Shown one piece after another: positions 18,225 to 27,795 of a stretch of 64,000 nucleotides of DNA. The DNA comes from Flavobacterium sp. ACN6 (GTDB lineage Bacteria; Bacteroidota; Bacteroidia; Flavobacteriales; Flavobacteriaceae). The stretch's first letter is position 1, and every line of letters begins with the position of its first letter. Under the pieces are notes generated by a model. That model was not told the DNA's origin. It searched no databases and saw only the letters and a program-made list of their open reading frames with translations. The stretch is from the NCBI RefSeq assembly GCF_002304005.1, contig NZ_MRCQ01000003.1, positions 310,001-374,000 on the forward strand, read 5' to 3'. A program made the translations under genes and the position numbers.

Positions 18225-19019
18225 TTAATTTTGTATAATAAGATAAACCGTTGTTGCCAAAGATAGTAATGTAATAATTGTTCCAATAGACTGAATCCCA
18301 GTTTGCCCCGTACCCCAAGTTTTTTGTCTTAATGGTTTCACATAAATATAATCGTTTGGCTGCAAATAATAATAAGGAGATTTCATCACATTCACATCTG
18401 TAAGATCAATATCATTCATTTGGACACCCGTAGGTGTCTGACGAATTACAGTTACTGCTTTTCTATTACCAACTGTAGTAATATCTCCAGCATTAGCGAT
18501 AGCCTCCAGAATAGTAACATTATCTTTAAATAAAGTTTTTGTGCCTGTACTTCCAACTTCTCCATTAATTGTATATCTAAAACCGGCCAGTTTTACAGTA
18601 ACAAAAATATTTGCTTCACTTTTAAAATATTCTTCTAATAATTTTTTTTCAATTTTTACACGAACTTCTTCAAGTGTATAACCAATTACATTTATTTCGC
18701 CTAAAATTGGCATTCTGATATTTCCATGATCATCAACTGTAAAACCATCAAAATAAAGATCTGATTCCGACTTAGCAGCTTGAACTCCTTCTGTATTTGA
18801 TGTATTAAATATAGAAACTAGTTTTGGATCAATTGCTTTTATGTTTATACTTAAAACATCATTAACTTGTAATCTATATGGTTTTGATTCTACCGCGGCA
18901 ATAGAATTTTGCTCGCTTGAAGTACTTTTATCTTGAAGATAAACTAAATCTTTAATCGGAATACAAGATGTAAATAATACCGAGATTAATAAAAATAGAT
19001 AAAAGTTGTTTTTTGTCAT
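18225..19019 (-). CDS. wza: Wza-type polysaccharide export lipoprotein
   Basis: About 264 residues. Starting at the ATG at 19019 gives a lipoprotein signal MTKNNFYLFLLISVLFTSC with the lipid-attachment cysteine at residue 19; an in-frame ATG at 19037 adds six residues and was not chosen. A Poly_export domain (LQVNDVLSINIKA) and one SLBB unit (TINGEVGSTGTKTLF) follow, then a C-terminal hydrophobic anchor (TIITLLSLATTVYLII). It is shorter than E. coli Wza. It is the first gene of the polysaccharide operon and lies 69 nt after recR. Confidence 0.92.
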   Translation of the reverse strand: MTKNNFYLFLLISVLFTSCIPIKDLVYLQDKSTSSEQNSIAAVESKPYRLQVNDVLSINIKAIDPKLVSIFNTSNTEGVQAAKSESDLYFDGFTVDDHGNIRMPILGEINVIGYTLEEVRVKIEKKLLEEYFKSEANIFVTVKLAGFRYTINGEVGSTGTKTLFKDNVTILEAIANAGDITTVGNRKAVTVIRQTPTGVQMNDIDLTDVNVMKSPYYYLQPNDYIYVKPLRQKTWGTGQTGIQSIGTIITLLSLATTVYLIIQN

Positions 19020-19088
19020 TAGTTTAATTTTATACAAATAAAGTTTTTCCTTTAATGCTTGGAAAATCGAAATTATTTGGGGTTTTAG

Positions 19089-19709
19089 TTAATTATTTTT
19101 AAATGTTTTTTCAAAAGGAACCCTATGTAAAATACTTCTCCCTAATGTTATTTCATCTGCATATTCTAATTCGTCACCAACAGATATTCCTCTTGCTATT
19201 GTTGATATTACAATATTTGACTCGCCTATTTGCTTATAAATATAGAAATTCGTTGTATCTCCTTCCATTGTTGAACTTAGGGCAAAAATAATCTCAACCA
19301 CTTTCCCTGATTTCACTTTTTCTACCAAAGTTGAAATATTCAGTTGATTTGGCCCCACTCCTTCAATTGGTGAAATCTTTCCTCCAAGAACATGATAAAT
19401 ACCTTTAAATTGGCCCGTATTTTCGATCGCCATTACATCTCTAATATCTTCAACTACACATATAGTCTCATGATTCCTGAGAGCATTAGCGCAGATTTCA
19501 CAGATTTTAGTATCCGAAATATTATGACAGCTTTCACAAAATTTAATATCTTCCCGCATATTTAATAATGCTTGGGACAAAAAAGAAGTTTGTTCTTTAG
19601 GCTGCTTAAGCAGATGAAGAACCAATCGAAGTGCTGTACGCTTACCAATGCCAGGCAATTGCGACATTTCGTTAACCGCTTTTTCAATTAATTTTGATGA
19701 AAATTCCAT
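19089..19709 (-). CDS. recR: Recombination mediator RecR
   Basis: A 206-residue protein with the helix-hairpin-helix [12 protein letters not shown] (about 18-29), a C4 zinc finger ([16 protein letters not shown]), and a Toprim domain ([15 protein letters not shown] ... VLGG). RecR works with RecF/RecO to load RecA on gapped DNA. A -7 promoter element ends only 5 nt before the ATG, suggesting a leaderless or almost leaderless mRNA. The polysaccharide operon starts shortly after its stop. Confidence 0.97.
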   Translation of the reverse strand: MEFSSKLIEKAVNEMSQLPGIGKRTALRLVLHLLKQPKEQTSFLSQALLNMREDIKFCESCHNISDTKICEICANALRNHETICVVEDIRDVMAIENTGQFKGIYHVLGGKISPIEGVGPNQLNISTLVEKVKSGKVVEIIFALSSTMEGDTTNFYIYKQIGESNIVISTIARGISVGDELEYADEITLGRSILHRVPFEKTFKNN

Positions 19710-19714
19710 GACGA

Positions 19715-19722
19715 CAAAAGTA
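19715..19722 (-). promoter_or_regulatory. -7 promoter element of recR
   Basis: Minus-strand TACTTTTG matches TAnnTTTG. It ends 5 nt before the recR ATG (19709). No clear -33 TTG was found at the expected distance, so the promoter would be weak or assisted. Confidence 0.5.
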
Positions 19723-19735
19723 ATACTTTTAATGA

Positions 19736-19819
19736 TTTAGCCTGCATACGATTGATTAAATTCACAATGAATAAAATTCACTGATTAAATAAAATCTCAT
19801 CAATCGAATGCAGGCTAAA
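19736..19819. repeat. 23-bp imperfect inverted repeat with 38-nt spacer
   Basis: The left arm (19736-19758) and the right arm (19797-19819) are reverse complements except at two positions; the core is TTTAGCCTGCAT-n-CGATTGAT. The element fills most of the gap between the CoA-binding protein gene and recR. It has no U tract and overlaps no gene. It could be a MITE or REP-like remnant, or a terminator-like structure for the CoA-binding gene. Confidence 0.7.
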
Positions 19820-19840
19820 CTATTTAATAAAAAACAGTTT

Positions 19841-20206
19841 TTAATATTGATTTGTAGCCAGTAAAACTAAAGTACATGCAACTTCTACCTCAATATTATT
19901 CAACTCTAACAATTGATATAATTGCGGATTTTCTGTACCTGGATTAAAAATCACTCTTTTAGGCTGTGCTTCTATAATATAATTGTAGTAATCACGCTGA
20001 TTATTCGGATTCAGATATAATGTTACTGTATCTATATTTTTTACAGGAATGGCTTTTGTGTGAATTTTTACACCTGCAACTTCTCCCGTTTGTTGTCCAA
20101 TTGCAATTACAGTATGTCCTTTTTGAGTCAGGGCATTTATAGCTCTAAAAGCATAACGATCTGGTCTTGTAGTAGCACCAAGAAGTAAGGTTTTTTTGTT
20201 TTTCAT
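19841..20206 (-). CDS. CoA-binding (YccU-like) Rossmann-fold protein
   Basis: About 121 residues from the ATG at 20206, which gives MKNKKTLLLGATTRPDRYAF; an in-frame ATG at 20227 would add seven unconserved residues. The protein consists only of a CoA_binding Rossmann domain with GATTRPDRYA near the N-terminus and PGTENPQL near residue 88. Members bind CoA but their function is unknown. A TACTTTTG promoter element (20232-20225, minus strand) lies 19 nt upstream of the chosen ATG, which supports that start. Confidence 0.85.
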   Translation of the reverse strand: MKNKKTLLLGATTRPDRYAFRAINALTQKGHTVIAIGQQTGEVAGVKIHTKAIPVKNIDTVTLYLNPNNQRDYYNYIIEAQPKRVIFNPGTENPQLYQLLELNNIEVEVACTLVLLATNQY

Positions 20207-20360
20207 AATAATAAATATATGGTACAAAAGTAATCAAAAGTGCTGGTTTAAATTGTTTTATTAATTTAGAATATTAACTGTAAAAAAATAATATCCTCTT
20301 TTTAATTTATCATGCAGCTATTAAAATTTGATTATTTTTACCTCACTAACCAATTTTTAT

Positions 20361-20990
20361 ATGGATTTATTTATTTACCTATTTGCCGCTCTTTTTTCAG
20401 TCTTAAACCCTATTGGCACTGTGCCTATTTTTGTTGGATTAACACAGCATGATTCACAAAAAGAACGTTCAAGAATTTCGTTATGGACAGCAATAAACGT
20501 CTTTATTATATTATTAGTTTCTTATTTTATAGGTCAATATGTTTTGACTTTTTTCGGAATCAGCATTGATGCGCTTAGAATTGCCGGCGGTATTGTAATT
20601 GTAAATTCAGGATTTTCACTGCTTTCTGGTAAATTCAATAAAAAACGAGGAATTAACAAAAAAATAGAAAATGAAGTACAACAAAGAAATGATATTGCAC
20701 TCACTCCTTTAGCTATACCAATGCTGGCGGGACCAGGCTCAATGTCCTTACTAATTGCATTTTATCAAGAACATCACGAGATTGAAGAAATTATTTTTTC
20801 TTGTCTTGCGATTTTAGCAATTGCTGTTGCAATTTTTGTAATTCTAAAAAGCGCTCATTATTTAGCTAGAATTTTAGGTGCTTCGGGTATTGTTGCAATT
20901 TCCAGAATTGTTGGCTTTATAGTTATTTCTATCGGAATTCAATATATTGTAAGCTCGCTAGTAAATATTATTAAAGGAAATTTAATGTAA
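20361..20990 (+). CDS. marC: MarC family integral membrane protein
   Basis: About 209 residues with six predicted membrane helices. Conserved family stretches LNPIGTVPIFVGLT (near the N-terminus), IAGGIVIVNSGFSLL, and PLAIPMLAGPGSMS are present. I chose the ATG at 20361 (MDLFIYLFAALFSVLNP); a start at 20328 would put an unusual polar segment before the first helix. Despite the name, MarC is not part of the multiple-antibiotic-resistance system and its function is unknown. It is convergent with the CtlX-like gene and shares a terminator with it. Confidence 0.92.
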   Translation: MDLFIYLFAALFSVLNPIGTVPIFVGLTQHDSQKERSRISLWTAINVFIILLVSYFIGQYVLTFFGISIDALRIAGGIVIVNSGFSLLSGKFNKKRGINKKIENEVQQRNDIALTPLAIPMLAGPGSMSLLIAFYQEHHEIEEIIFSCLAILAIAVAIFVILKSAHYLARILGASGIVAISRIVGFIVISIGIQYIVSSLVNIIKGNLM

Positions 20991-21007
20991 GATATATGTT
21001 TGTAAAT

Positions 21008-21051
21008 AAGAAAAGGGATAAAATCTAATTTTTGATTTTATCCCTTTTCTT
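21008..21051. terminator. Bidirectional terminator between marC and the CtlX-like gene
   Basis: A perfect 18-bp inverted repeat: arm 21008-21025 (AAGAAAAGGGATAAAATC) and arm 21034-21051, with an 8-nt loop. A/T runs at both ends give T tracts in both directions. It lies between convergent genes. Confidence 0.9.
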
Positions 21052-21069
21052 ATTTATATTTTTCATTTT

Positions 21070-22005
21070 TTAACTTCTAGGCAAAAAGACCTCGGCCATC
21101 ATGCATCTCGCACTTCCGCCTCCGCAGGCTTCAATCGTATCAAGACTTGAACTTATAATTTCAGCGTGATTTTCTAACTGGGCAATTTGTTTCGCAGTTA
21201 AACTTTGATGAGCAGATGCACTCATTATAAGATATCGCTTATCATCTTTCCCACGAACTTCCAACATATTTCCAGCGAAATTATTCACTTGAGCTTCGGT
21301 AATTAAAATGATTTCTTTTTGATCAGCTTTAAGATTATCCAAAACCATTTTGCGTTCTTTTTTATCATCAATACAATCTGCACAAATAACAGCAAAAGTT
21401 TCACCTAAGCACATCATTACATTTGTATGATAAATAAGCTTACGCTCGCCATCAACTGTTTGAAAAGCTTCAAAAATAACTGGAGCATAATCAAAATCTT
21501 CGCAAAACTCTATAAACAACTCTTCATCTGCTCTTGGAGACAATGCACAATACGCTTTTCCATTTGCTCTATCCAACAACAAACTTCCCGTTCCTTCCAA
21601 GAAAATTCCATCTTCCTCTGCAGATGTATAATCCATTATATTAGAAATCTCAAATCCTTTTTCTTCCAAAGTATCCAAAATATCTTCACGACGTTCCTGA
21701 CGACGATTTTCTGCAAACATTGGATAGAGAGCTACATCTCCATTTTCGTGAAATGAAACCCAATTATTTGGAAAAATACTATCTGGCGTATCTGTTTCTA
21801 AAGAATCTTCAATCACAGTAACATCAACACCAACAGCCGTAAGCTTTTCAACAAAAGTATCAAACTCCTGTTGTGCTTTTGCATTTACAGTACTTGGTAA
21901 TAAACCGTCTAATACTTTTTGGTAATAATTATTTACAGCCGTCTGCTCATTCATTCGAAAAGCAACTGGCCGAATCATTACAATTGCATTTGTTGTTTGT
22001 TTCAT
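21070..22005 (-). CDS. ctlX: CtlX-like citrulline hydrolase / arginine deiminase-related protein
   Basis: A 311-residue member of the amidinotransferase superfamily. The start (TTNAIVMIRPVAFRMNEQTA) and the C-terminal GGGSARCMMAEVFLP, with the likely nucleophilic cysteine, match the group named after citrulline-using CtlX of Francisella. These enzymes act on guanidino or ureido groups; citrulline to ornithine is the described reaction for the founder. The gene is next to a second amidinotransferase-superfamily gene, separated by an unusual heptamer array. Confidence 0.8.
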   Translation of the reverse strand: MKQTTNAIVMIRPVAFRMNEQTAVNNYYQKVLDGLLPSTVNAKAQQEFDTFVEKLTAVGVDVTVIEDSLETDTPDSIFPNNWVSFHENGDVALYPMFAENRRQERREDILDTLEEKGFEISNIMDYTSAEEDGIFLEGTGSLLLDRANGKAYCALSPRADEELFIEFCEDFDYAPVIFEAFQTVDGERKLIYHTNVMMCLGETFAVICADCIDDKKERKMVLDNLKADQKEIILITEAQVNNFAGNMLEVRGKDDKRYLIMSASAHQSLTAKQIAQLENHAEIISSSLDTIEACGGGSARCMMAEVFLPRS

Positions 22006-22020
22006 TTTTTATGTTTTTTT

Positions 22021-22083
22021 GTTTCAAGTTTTAAGTTTCAGGTTTCACGTCTTGTAAAAAACTTGAAACCTGAAACTTGAAAC
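22021..22083. repeat. Period-7 array with inverted symmetry (nine heptamers)
   Basis: Exactly nine contiguous 7-nt words. On the plus strand the first four are GTTTCAA, GTTTTAA, GTTTCAG, GTTTCAC; then GTCTTGT and AAAAAAC; the last three are TTGAAAC, CTGAAAC, TTGAAAC, which are reverse complements of the forward word. It fills the 91-bp gap between the two amidinotransferase-family genes. It can fold into a hairpin (14-bp stem 22034-22047 with 22064-22077) but has no T tract. Confidence 0.85.
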
Positions 22084-22096
22084 CCAAAAACTATTT

Positions 22097-23011
22097 TTAG
22101 TCTCTAATTAATGGTAAAGTTGAACATCTCAACAAACCTTCTTGTTTTGCAATTTCTGCATACGGAATTTCCTCTACAGTAAATCCTTTTGAACGAAGCC
22201 AATTATTTAATCGGGTAAAATTTTTCTCAGAAACAACAACATCTTTGTCAATCGAAAAGACATTTGAGAACATATTGTACATTTCTTCTCTTTCGATATG
22301 AAACAAATTTTCTTTACCAAAAAGATTAACTAAATACAAATAATCTGCTTCTTCGCGGAAACCTCTTTTGTAAATAATTCCTTTATCTTTTCCAACAGGC
22401 TGAAAACAGCAATCTAAATGCAGTGCATTATCTCTAGCTTCTAATTTTGATTTAACCAAATCAAATTCCTTTACAATTTTATTAGGAAATAATTCTTTAA
22501 TAAAATTAACACCGTGCATATTTGTTCTTGCAGTTATATAATCTTTATAATCACTTCCTTTGTAAGTACCTATAAAAATGTGATCATTCCACAGCATTAC
22601 ATCACCACCTTCGATATGAACTTCTTCTGGCGGACGCACAACTTTTAAAGGATCTATTTGATCTATTACATATTGAATTGCATCCAATTCACGTTCACGA
22701 TCTGGTAAAATATTAGATTTTATAAAAATATCATCAATTACAAATCCAATATCTCTTGCAAAGATCTGATTGTAGTTTTCTATCAATTCAGGGCGATAAA
22801 CAGTTACATCATACTTTTGAAAAACGGCATTAAAAGCATCCATTTCAGCAACCATATCTTTTTCGATTGGATATGTTCCTGCTTTAATATGTTCCAACGA
22901 CTTAGGATCATAGGCTTCTTCTAATGAAGGAGTTGGCCCATTATGAACGGCAGAACCCAAAACTACAGCACGTAATCTTGACGTTTCGTTCTTTACATTT
23001 AATTGCAACAT
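22097..23011 (-). CDS. Dimethylarginine dimethylaminohydrolase / arginine deiminase family protein
   Basis: A 304-residue amidinotransferase-superfamily protein. Visible active-site features: RDIGFVIDD (about 90-98), HIEGGDVMLW with the substrate-binding acid, a histidine in ALHLDCCFQP, and the C-terminal nucleophile in GLLRCSTLPLIRD. It probably hydrolyses a guanidino compound (dimethylarginine, arginine or a relative) or transfers an amidino group; the residues seen do not settle which. Its promoter overlaps the gltA terminator. Confidence 0.78.
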   Translation of the reverse strand: MLQLNVKNETSRLRAVVLGSAVHNGPTPSLEEAYDPKSLEHIKAGTYPIEKDMVAEMDAFNAVFQKYDVTVYRPELIENYNQIFARDIGFVIDDIFIKSNILPDRERELDAIQYVIDQIDPLKVVRPPEEVHIEGGDVMLWNDHIFIGTYKGSDYKDYITARTNMHGVNFIKELFPNKIVKEFDLVKSKLEARDNALHLDCCFQPVGKDKGIIYKRGFREEADYLYLVNLFGKENLFHIEREEMYNMFSNVFSIDKDVVVSEKNFTRLNNWLRSKGFTVEEIPYAEIAKQEGLLRCSTLPLIRD

Positions 23012-23030
23012 AACTTTATTATATTTTGGA

Positions 23031-23038
23031 CAAAGATA
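23031..23038 (-). promoter_or_regulatory. -7 promoter element of the DDAH-like gene
   Basis: Minus-strand TATCTTTG matches TAnnTTTG, 19 nt before the ATG at 23011. No good -33 TTG is visible; the expected position falls inside the gltA terminator hairpin. Confidence 0.45.
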
Positions 23039-23041
23039 AAA

Positions 23042-23067
23042 AAAGCTTTACAGTTAAGTAAAGCTTT
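23042..23067 (-). terminator. Intrinsic terminator of gltA
   Basis: A 10-bp perfect stem (AAAGCTTTAC with GTAAAGCTTT) and a 6-nt loop, followed on the minus strand by a T run. It lies 8 nt after the gltA stop. Confidence 0.88.
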
Positions 23068-23074
23068 AGTTTTT

Positions 23075-24352
23075 TTATTTGTTAGACTTAAAGTCTCTTA
23101 AAGGATGTCCAGTATAAATTTGTCTTGGTCTTCCAATTGGCTCTTTGTTTTCACGCATTTCTTTCCATTGTGCAATCCAGCCTGGCAATCTTCCAATTGC
23201 AAACATAACAGTAAACATATCAGTTGGAATTCCTAACGCTCTATAAATGATTCCAGAGTAGAAATCAACGTTTGGATATAAATTTCTTGATTTGAAATAA
23301 TCATCTTCAAGAGCTGCAGTTTCTAGTTTTTTAGCAATTTCTAAAATTGGATCTTCAACACCTAAAGTTTCTAAAACTTCTTTAGCTGCTTTTTTAATGA
23401 TTCTTGCTCTTGGATCGAAGTTTTTATAAACTCTATGACCAAATCCCATTAAACGGAAAGGATCATTTTTGTCTTTTGCTTTCGCTAAAAACTTATCAGT
23501 ATCACCACCGTCTTTATTAATTTCCTCAAGCATTTCAAGTACCGCTTGGTTTGCACCTCCGTGAAGAGGCCCCCAAAGAGCAGAAACACCCGCAGAAACT
23601 GAAGCAAATAAACCTGCATGTGAAGAACCTACCATTCTAACAGTAGAAGTTGAACAGTTTTGTTCGTGATCTGCATGAAGAATAAATAGTTTATCTAAAG
23701 CATTTACAATTACTGGATTTGCAGAGTAAGGTCCTGTAGGCAATTTAAACATTAATTGCATAAAGCTCTCTACATATCCTTTTGTATTATCGTAATAATT
23801 TAATGGATACCCCATTGACTTTCTGTAAGTCCATGTAGCAATCACAAGAAATTTAGCCATTGTTTTACAAATAGCTTCATACATTTCTTTTTCGTTATCA
23901 ACATTTACCGCTTTTGGATTAAATGCCGTTAAAGCACTTGTTAAAGCAGATAAGACTCCCATTGGATGAGCTGTTTTTGGAAAACCATCAATGATATTTT
24001 TCATTTCTTCGTTTACCAAAGAATGTTTTTTAATACCATTTTCAAAATCTTCTAATTGTGCAGCAGTAGGCAACTCTCCAAAAATCAAAAGATATGAAAC
24101 TTCTAAGAAACTAGCTTTTTCAGCCAAATCTTCAATTGAATATCCTCTGTAACGTAAAATTCCTAATTCTCCATCTAGGAAAGTGATTTCGCTTGTACAA
24201 GATCCAGAGTTTTTATAACCCGGATCAATTGTAATAAAACCAGTTAAATCACGTAATTTGTTAATATCGATAGCTGATTCGTTTTCGCTCCCTGTGATTA
24301 CCGGAAGTTCAATCTTTTTACCATCTATTTCTAATGTAGCTATTTTTGACAT
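23075..24352 (-). CDS. gltA: Citrate synthase
   Basis: About 425 residues from the ATG at 24352 (MSKIATLEIDGKKIELP), the conserved start of type II citrate synthase; the frame stays open 13 codons further upstream but that extension lacks conservation and overlaps the -7 promoter region. Catalytic features: HADHEQNCSTSTVR, GPLHGGANQAV, and GFGHRVYKNFDPRA. The enzyme condenses oxaloacetate and acetyl-CoA in the TCA cycle. It is flanked by its own promoter element and a strong terminator, so it is probably monocistronic. Confidence 0.97.
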   Translation of the reverse strand: MSKIATLEIDGKKIELPVITGSENESAIDINKLRDLTGFITIDPGYKNSGSCTSEITFLDGELGILRYRGYSIEDLAEKASFLEVSYLLIFGELPTAAQLEDFENGIKKHSLVNEEMKNIIDGFPKTAHPMGVLSALTSALTAFNPKAVNVDNEKEMYEAICKTMAKFLVIATWTYRKSMGYPLNYYDNTKGYVESFMQLMFKLPTGPYSANPVIVNALDKLFILHADHEQNCSTSTVRMVGSSHAGLFASVSAGVSALWGPLHGGANQAVLEMLEEINKDGGDTDKFLAKAKDKNDPFRLMGFGHRVYKNFDPRARIIKKAAKEVLETLGVEDPILEIAKKLETAALEDDYFKSRNLYPNVDFYSGIIYRALGIPTDMFTVMFAIGRLPGWIAQWKEMRENKEPIGRPRQIYTGHPLRDFKSNK

Positions 24353-24388
24353 AATATCTTGGAAATAATTCTTTAAATAATAATTTAC

Positions 24389-24396
24389 CAAATCTA
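24389..24396 (-). promoter_or_regulatory. -7 promoter element of gltA
   Basis: Minus-strand TAGATTTG matches TAnnTTTG, 37 nt before the ATG at 24352 and downstream of the eno terminator. A matching -33 TTG is not evident. Confidence 0.45.
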
Positions 24397-24456
24397 ATGA
24401 ATTTAAGACTAATTAAAAAAAGAATACTGCTATGAATTTGTTAAAACTCCAAAAAA

Positions 24457-24482
24457 AAACCATCTGCAAATACAGATGGTTT
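24457..24482 (-). terminator. Intrinsic terminator of eno
   Basis: A 10-bp perfect stem (AAACCATCTG with CAGATGGTTT), 6-nt loop, then a T run on the minus strand. It is 25 nt after the eno stop. Confidence 0.9.
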
Positions 24483-24506
24483 CTTTTCAATATATAATTT
24501 TTACAA

Positions 24507-25811
<1,305 letters not shown>

Positions 25812-25901
25812 TTATTAATAAATTCTATTTTTTTTTTCGAAATTATAAAAATATTTAATACTATAAACGGATTCTAATTATTAAACACCTTTATTTATTA
25901 A

Positions 25902-27020
25902 CTATATCGTTTTAGACTCAGCTAGTTTAATATTCTCTACAAACTGATCGAACAAATAGGACGAATCGTGTGGTCCAGGACTAGCTTCTGGATGGTATTG
26001 AACTGAGAAACAATTCTTATTCTTCATACGCATTCCTGCAACCGTATCATCATTTAAATGTATGTGTGTAAGTTCTAACTCAGGATGTCCTACTAAAGCT
26101 TCTCTTTTAACAGCAAATCCATGATTTTGAGATGTAATTTCACCTTTACCTGTGAGAAGATTTTTCACAGGATGATTAATACCTCTGTGTCCACCAAACA
26201 TCTTATAAGTTTTTACACCATTCGCAAGTGCAATTACCTGATGACCTAAACAGATACCAAATAAAGGCTTATCATCAGCTATAATTCTCTTAGCAACTTC
26301 GATTGCACCAAAAAGCGGATCAGGATCCCCAGGTCCATTTGACAAGAAATAACCATTTGGATTAAATGCTGTTAAATCTTCATAGGTAGAATCGTATGGA
26401 AAAACCTTGATGTAACAATCTCTTTTGGCAAGATTTCTTAAGATATTCTTTTTAATACCCAAGTCTAAAGCCGAAATTTTATAAGTCGCATTTTCATCAC
26501 CAACAAAATAAGGCTCTTTTGTAGATACTTTAGAAGCCAGCTCTAATCCTTCCATGTCTGGAACATTAGCCAATTCTTTCTTCAAATCTTCAATAGAAGT
26601 TCCATCTGTACAAATAACAGCGTTCATTGCACCATTATCGCGAATGTAACTAACTAGAGCTCTTGTATCAACATCAGAGATACAAATTAAATTTTGCTTA
26701 GTAAAATAATCCTCCAAACTTCCTGAAGCACCTTCTCTTGAATAGTTAAAGCTAAAATTTTTACAAACTAAACCAGCTATTTTTACACTTTCTGATTCAA
26801 TTTCTAAATCGTTTATACCATAATTCCCAATGTGCGGATTAGTAGTAACCATAATTTGTCCAAAATAAGAAGGATCTGTAAAGATCTCTTGATATCCTGT
26901 CATTCCTGTATTAAAACAAACTTCACCAAAAGTTTTACCGCTAATTCCGATAGATTTTCCGTGAAAAATTGTTCCATCACTAAGTAATAAAATGGCGCTT
27001 TTTCGTGTTGTGTATTTCAT
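25902..27020 (-). CDS. carA: Carbamoyl-phosphate synthase small subunit
   Basis: A 372-residue glutamine-hydrolysing subunit. The N-terminal CPSase small-chain domain has FNTGMTGYQEIFTDPSY; the class I amidotransferase domain has the nucleophile in GICLGHQVIAL and the catalytic histidine in SVQYHPEASPGP. It feeds ammonia to CarB for pyrimidine and arginine synthesis. The large subunit gene carB is not in the window. The promoter about 75 nt upstream contains a perfect palindrome that may be an operator. Confidence 0.97.
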   Translation of the reverse strand: MKYTTRKSAILLLSDGTIFHGKSIGISGKTFGEVCFNTGMTGYQEIFTDPSYFGQIMVTTNPHIGNYGINDLEIESESVKIAGLVCKNFSFNYSREGASGSLEDYFTKQNLICISDVDTRALVSYIRDNGAMNAVICTDGTSIEDLKKELANVPDMEGLELASKVSTKEPYFVGDENATYKISALDLGIKKNILRNLAKRDCYIKVFPYDSTYEDLTAFNPNGYFLSNGPGDPDPLFGAIEVAKRIIADDKPLFGICLGHQVIALANGVKTYKMFGGHRGINHPVKNLLTGKGEITSQNHGFAVKREALVGHPELELTHIHLNDDTVAGMRMKNKNCFSVQYHPEASPGPHDSSYLFDQFVENIKLAESKTI

Positions 27021-27055
27021 TATTTAATTTGTATTGTTTTTTTTATCAAGTTTAA

Positions 27056-27071
27056 AACCATAACAATGGTT
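27056..27071. other. Small hairpin in the carA leader
   Basis: AACCAT-AACA-ATGGTT forms a 6-bp perfect stem with a 4-nt loop between the predicted carA transcription start (about 27088) and the ATG. It may be chance in AT-rich sequence. Confidence 0.3.
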
Positions 27072-27093
27072 ATAAATGTAATTAGATATTGTG

Positions 27094-27124
27094 CAAATTT
27101 ACTTCTTTAAAGAAGCGCTTCCAA
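27094..27124 (-). promoter_or_regulatory. carA promoter with palindromic spacer
   Basis: Minus strand: -33 TTG (27124-27122), 20-nt spacer, -7 TAAATTTG (27101-27094). The spacer contains the perfect 14-bp palindrome CTTCTTTAAAGAAG (27102-27115) directly against the -7 element, the position where a repressor would block RNA polymerase. Confidence 0.65.
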
Positions 27125-27210
27125 GATTTTTTAAAACTTTCATTAATAAAAATAAAACCTAACATTCTAAATAAGTTACATTTCTACAGGTTTAAAAAAA
27201 TCAAAAAAAA

Positions 27211-27239
27211 AAGGATAAACTAAAAATTAGTTTATCCTT
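27211..27239 (-). terminator. Intrinsic terminator of the rplC-rplQ operon
   Basis: A 13-bp perfect stem (AAGGATAAACTAA with its complement 27227-27239), 3-nt loop, then a run of T on the minus strand. It lies 28 nt after the rplQ stop. Confidence 0.92.
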
Positions 27240-27267
27240 GATTTTTATAGAATCATTACTTTCATAA

Positions 27268-27759
27268 TTATTCAGAAGCTTCAGTAGTCGTTTCTGATTC
27301 AGCAGCTGGAGCTTCAGGAGTTGTCTCCTCAGCTTTTTTTGCTTTACCACCACGACGGCTTTTAGCTTTTTTAACTTCTTTTTTACCACCATTGTAAAGT
27401 TCATTGAAATCTACAAGTTCGATCATTGCCATATCAGCATTATCTCCCAAACGATTTCCAACTTTAATGATACGAGTGTATCCACCTGGACGGTCACCAA
27501 CTTTAGCAGCTACATCTCTGAACAAGTCAGTTACAGCATATTTGCTACGTAAGTAAGCAAAAACAATACGACGATTGTGAGTCGTATCTTCTTTTGATTT
27601 TGTGATTAAAGGCTCAACGAATTGTTTAAGCGCTTTAGCCTTAGCAACAGTAGTGTTAATACGTTTGTGCTCAATAAGAGAACAAGCCATATTAGCCAAC
27701 ATAGCTTTTCTATGTCCAGTCTGTCTGCTTAAGTGATTGAATTTTTTTCCGTGTCTCAT
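27268..27759 (-). CDS. rplQ: 50S ribosomal protein L17
   Basis: A 163-residue L17. The core ([21 protein letters not shown] ... about 1-118) is canonical. The last 40 or so residues form a basic stretch ([17 protein letters not shown]) then an acidic/alanine-rich tail ([14 protein letters not shown]), an extension common in Bacteroidetes but absent from the about 120-residue E. coli protein. It is the last gene of the operon, 36 nt after rpoA. Confidence 0.98.
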   Translation of the reverse strand: MRHGKKFNHLSRQTGHRKAMLANMACSLIEHKRINTTVAKAKALKQFVEPLITKSKEDTTHNRRIVFAYLRSKYAVTDLFRDVAAKVGDRPGGYTRIIKVGNRLGDNADMAMIELVDFNELYNGGKKEVKKAKSRRGGKAKKAEETTPEAPAAESETTTEASE

Positions 27760-27795
27760 TGCTATTTTAAATTTAATCCGCCTAGGCGGATTGAA

